Part shown: piece by piece, positions 62,303-64,000 of the stretch
Layout of the letters: each line of letters opens with the position of its first letter
Numbering within the stretch: position 1 is the first letter of the stretch
Assembly: GCF_000300235.2 (NCBI RefSeq)
Contig: NZ_CP004388.1
Location: 96,001-160,000, forward strand
Source of the DNA: Thalassospira xiamenensis M-5 = DSM 17429
GTDB lineage: Bacteria; Pseudomonadota; Alphaproteobacteria; Rhodospirillales; Thalassospiraceae
Direction: 5' to 3'
DNA length: 64,000 bases
Translations under genes and position numbers: made by a program
Notes under the pieces: generated by a model
Database searches by the model: none
Told to the model about the DNA's origin: nothing
The model's input: the letters and a program-made list of their open reading frames with translations, nothing else

Positions 62303-63739
62303 CTATTGCTGATATGCTTTGATCGGGCGGCCCGATACAATCGCAAACCGGATGGCAAGGCCGCTAACCGCGACAAGGCTTGCGATCACAATACCCCAGA
62401 ACAGTCCGGCAACACCAAGCCCGACCACAAAGGTCAGATAGTAACCTGTCGGGATCATCACACATATATATGACACCAGATGCAGGATTGTCGGGACCCA
62501 TTTATCTCCGGCACCGCGCAATGCGCTGATGGCGGCGTTCTGCCCGCCATCAGTCGGGAAAATGATCGGCATCAGGATCAAAACACCGGCAGTCATGGCA
62601 ATAACTGTGGCATCCTGACTAAACAGATGCGCCACCAGCCCCGGAAAGAAGTAAAGCGGCGTGCTCAGAAGCAGCATCACAATCATGGTCGTCAAAAGTC
62701 CGATCCATCCGGCCAATGCCATATCGGGCCGGTCGCGCCTGCCATAGGCTATGCCGACCCGAACCGACGTCGCCGATGCCAAACCAAGGGCCACCATGAA
62801 CATCAATGCCAGCATCGTCATGGTAATACCGTAACTTGCCGCGGCAACAACGCCGAGCCGACCTGCGAAAAGCTGCATGGCGGCAAAGGCACTGGTTTCC
62901 ATGCCTTGGCTGGCGCCCGCGGCATATCCCATATGGCGGGCATCGCGTGAATGATGCCACCAGCCTGAAAAGCCGTCGCGAATGCCGTAATCGGAATGGC
63001 TGCGCATCAAAAGGATATATCCCAGCAGACTGATCGCCATGACCCAGCGGATGACGGTCGATGTCCATGCCGCCCCTTCGGCTCCCATTTCGGGAAAGCC
63101 GAATGCGCCGTAAACCAGTCCATAATCCAGCACCAGATTAAGGAAGTTGGCACCGATCATCAGCATCATGCCGGGCAAGGGTCGTTGAAGGCCTTCAAGG
63201 AAAAAGCTGCACACAATATAAATCATTGCGGCGGGCATTCCGATCGACAGGATCATCGCAAGTTGGCTGGCATGAAGGGTAATGTCATCAGGCTGACCGG
63301 TTGCCATGAACAACCAGTCGGACTTCCAGGTAAGAATCATGAAAGTAATGCCAACCAGAATGGCATAGGGCATGCAGGCCCGCCATGTCTGCCCGGCTTC
63401 GCGCAGATTGTTTCGTCCGACCGAATGTGATGTCAGAATCATCACCCCGGTCAGAAGCCCGATGCCGGTTACCATCAATGATGTAAAAGGCGCGTGGGCA
63501 ATGTTCAGATAGGCCAGACTGGCGCTATCGTAATTGCCAACAATGATCGTATCGACAACCGACATGATCAGCATGCCAAGCCGCGCAATCACAACCGGCA
63601 GCGCCAAACGGAACAGTTCGCTTAAATGACGCCGAACGCGATTATGCGGGTATAGGGGAACCGGCGGAACATTCGGTGGCAACCCTGCCGGATGATTGGG
63701 GGGCATACCCGGTGGGGCGCCGGGTGGTGTGATCGTCAT
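62303..63739 (-). CDS. MATE-family multidrug efflux transporter
   Basis: A 478-residue inner-membrane antiporter with twelve hydrophobic segments in two halves. A Pro-rich cytoplasmic N-terminus (MTITPPGAPPGMPPNHPAG) is unusual. MSVVDTIIVGNY and MVTGIGLLTGVMILTSHSVGR in the first half and the matching ASAVRVG-like ASATSVRVGIAYGRRDRP in the second half follow the family pattern. It resembles NorM proteins. Substrates unknown. It is convergent with the 420-residue gene, about 80 bases apart, with the terminator between them. Confidence 0.9.
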   Translation of the reverse strand: MTITPPGAPPGMPPNHPAGLPPNVPPVPLYPHNRVRRHLSELFRLALPVVIARLGMLIMSVVDTIIVGNYDSASLAYLNIAHAPFTSLMVTGIGLLTGVMILTSHSVGRNNLREAGQTWRACMPYAILVGITFMILTWKSDWLFMATGQPDDITLHASQLAMILSIGMPAAMIYIVCSFFLEGLQRPLPGMMLMIGANFLNLVLDYGLVYGAFGFPEMGAEGAAWTSTVIRWVMAISLLGYILLMRSHSDYGIRDGFSGWWHHSRDARHMGYAAGASQGMETSAFAAMQLFAGRLGVVAAASYGITMTMLALMFMVALGLASATSVRVGIAYGRRDRPDMALAGWIGLLTTMIVMLLLSTPLYFFPGLVAHLFSQDATVIAMTAGVLILMPIIFPTDGGQNAAISALRGAGDKWVPTILHLVSYICVMIPTGYYLTFVVGLGVAGLFWGIVIASLVAVSGLAIRFAIVSGRPIKAYQQ

Positions 63740-63843
63740 AGTCTTCGTTTCCTCGTTATTATTGACGCGCGGCAGTCATTGCGGTGGCGGTGCAATGGCG
63801 GGTGGGTGGCGCGTAGCGCGTGATTATTATCTTGCCTGTCGGC

Positions 63844-64000
63844 TTATTTGTTCCGGCCCTGCGGGTTGGGATGACGCGGGATTGCGGCAATCATCTTTGC
63901 GGGATCATCGGTAATGACCGATGTTACCCCCCAGCCAAACAACTCTTTGGCACGGGCCGGATCATTGACGGTATAACAGACCAGCGGCACATTGGCCGCA
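63844..64000 (-). CDS. Glycerophosphodiester phosphodiesterase (3' part)
   Basis: The last 51 residues of a gene that continues beyond the window. The frame reads AANVPLVCYTVNDPARAKEL and then FGWGVTSVITDDP, the C-terminal beta-alpha units of the GDPD TIM barrel (W/Y-T-V-N...G-V-D/T-x-I-x-T/D-D-x-P). The stop TAA is at 63846-63844. It is on the same strand as the MATE gene, 104 bases upstream of it. The N-terminal catalytic His residues are outside the window. Confidence 0.85.
   Translation of the reverse strand, partial: AANVPLVCYTVNDPARAKELFGWGVTSVITDDPAKMIAAIPRHPNPQGRNK

Noticed and set aside
1..64000. CRISPR arrays, insertion sequences, prophage, toxin-antitoxin or restriction genes
   Set aside because: I looked for regularly spaced repeats, transposase or integrase motifs and nuclease/methylase pairs and found none.

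Overview
The window is chromosomal DNA of a Gram-negative alphaproteobacterium. Several things point there: the dnaX-ybaB-recR block, a fused trpE(G) behind a rhizobial-type WWW leader peptide, a SAM-II riboswitch in front of metZ, metZ followed by apaG, the dap genes beside a pyrimidine 5'-nucleotidase, and a GTG-started ATP-dependent pckA. Overall gene content resembles marine Rhodospirillales such as Thalassospira; the genus is an inference. Genes are densely packed and mostly housekeeping. I see no phage, transposase, plasmid or CRISPR sequence.

Layout. 1-6.5 kb: a TRAP transporter followed by shikimate/quinate dehydrogenase, a GntR regulator, a QuiC-type 3-dehydroshikimate dehydratase and type II dehydroquinase, which reads as a quinate/shikimate uptake and catabolic operon leading to protocatechuate. 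6.5-7.5 kb: an unusual C-rich gene-free stretch with a REP-like repeat and matching 19-bp palindromes near its ends. 7.5-10.7 kb: recR, ybaB, dnaX and the SRP RNA gene. 10.9-18.2 kb: NADH pyrophosphatase, a solute-binding protein, small unknown genes, two glutathione S-transferases each divergent from a regulator, and a thioredoxin-fold/2OG-Fe(II) oxygenase fusion. 18.2-21.3 kb: dapE, dapD and a HAD nucleotidase. 21.7-28 kb: an EAL protein, pckA, a HugZ-like protein, DUF1289, CsbD and an RNA methyltransferase. 28-32.4 kb: trpE(G) with its attenuator, a voltage-gated channel and trpF. 32.5-35.3 kb: ubiE-ubiB-GNAT. 35.4-41.2 kb: a chemoreceptor, a TPR protein, gpt, a PQQ-type sugar dehydrogenase and tRNA-Gly. 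41.3-49.7 kb: a degenerate nuclease-like protein, two trkH paralogues, asd, a diguanylate cyclase and purU. 49.8-55.3 kb: TetR-YciI-tag, a histidine kinase and a flavoprotein/TVP38 pair. 55.4-64 kb: SAM-II/metZ, apaG, folE, a fructosamine kinase, a phosphatase, AraC plus an unknown gene, a MATE pump and a partial glycerophosphodiesterase.

The clearest regulatory signals are two RNA switches. One is a promoter/trpL/antiterminator/terminator attenuator before trpE(G), apparently leaderless. The other is a promoter/SAM-II aptamer/terminator arrangement before metZ. There are also operator-like palindromes beside three regulators and an intrinsic terminator between dctP and dctQM.

I do not see a clearly new multi-gene system. 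The most unusual items are the C-rich intergenic region, a C8 run in dnaX placed where a frame slip would give a gamma-sized product, the thioredoxin-fold/2OG-oxygenase fusion, the nuclease-like protein that lacks its catalytic arginine, and an unrecognised 420-residue protein beside an AraC regulator.
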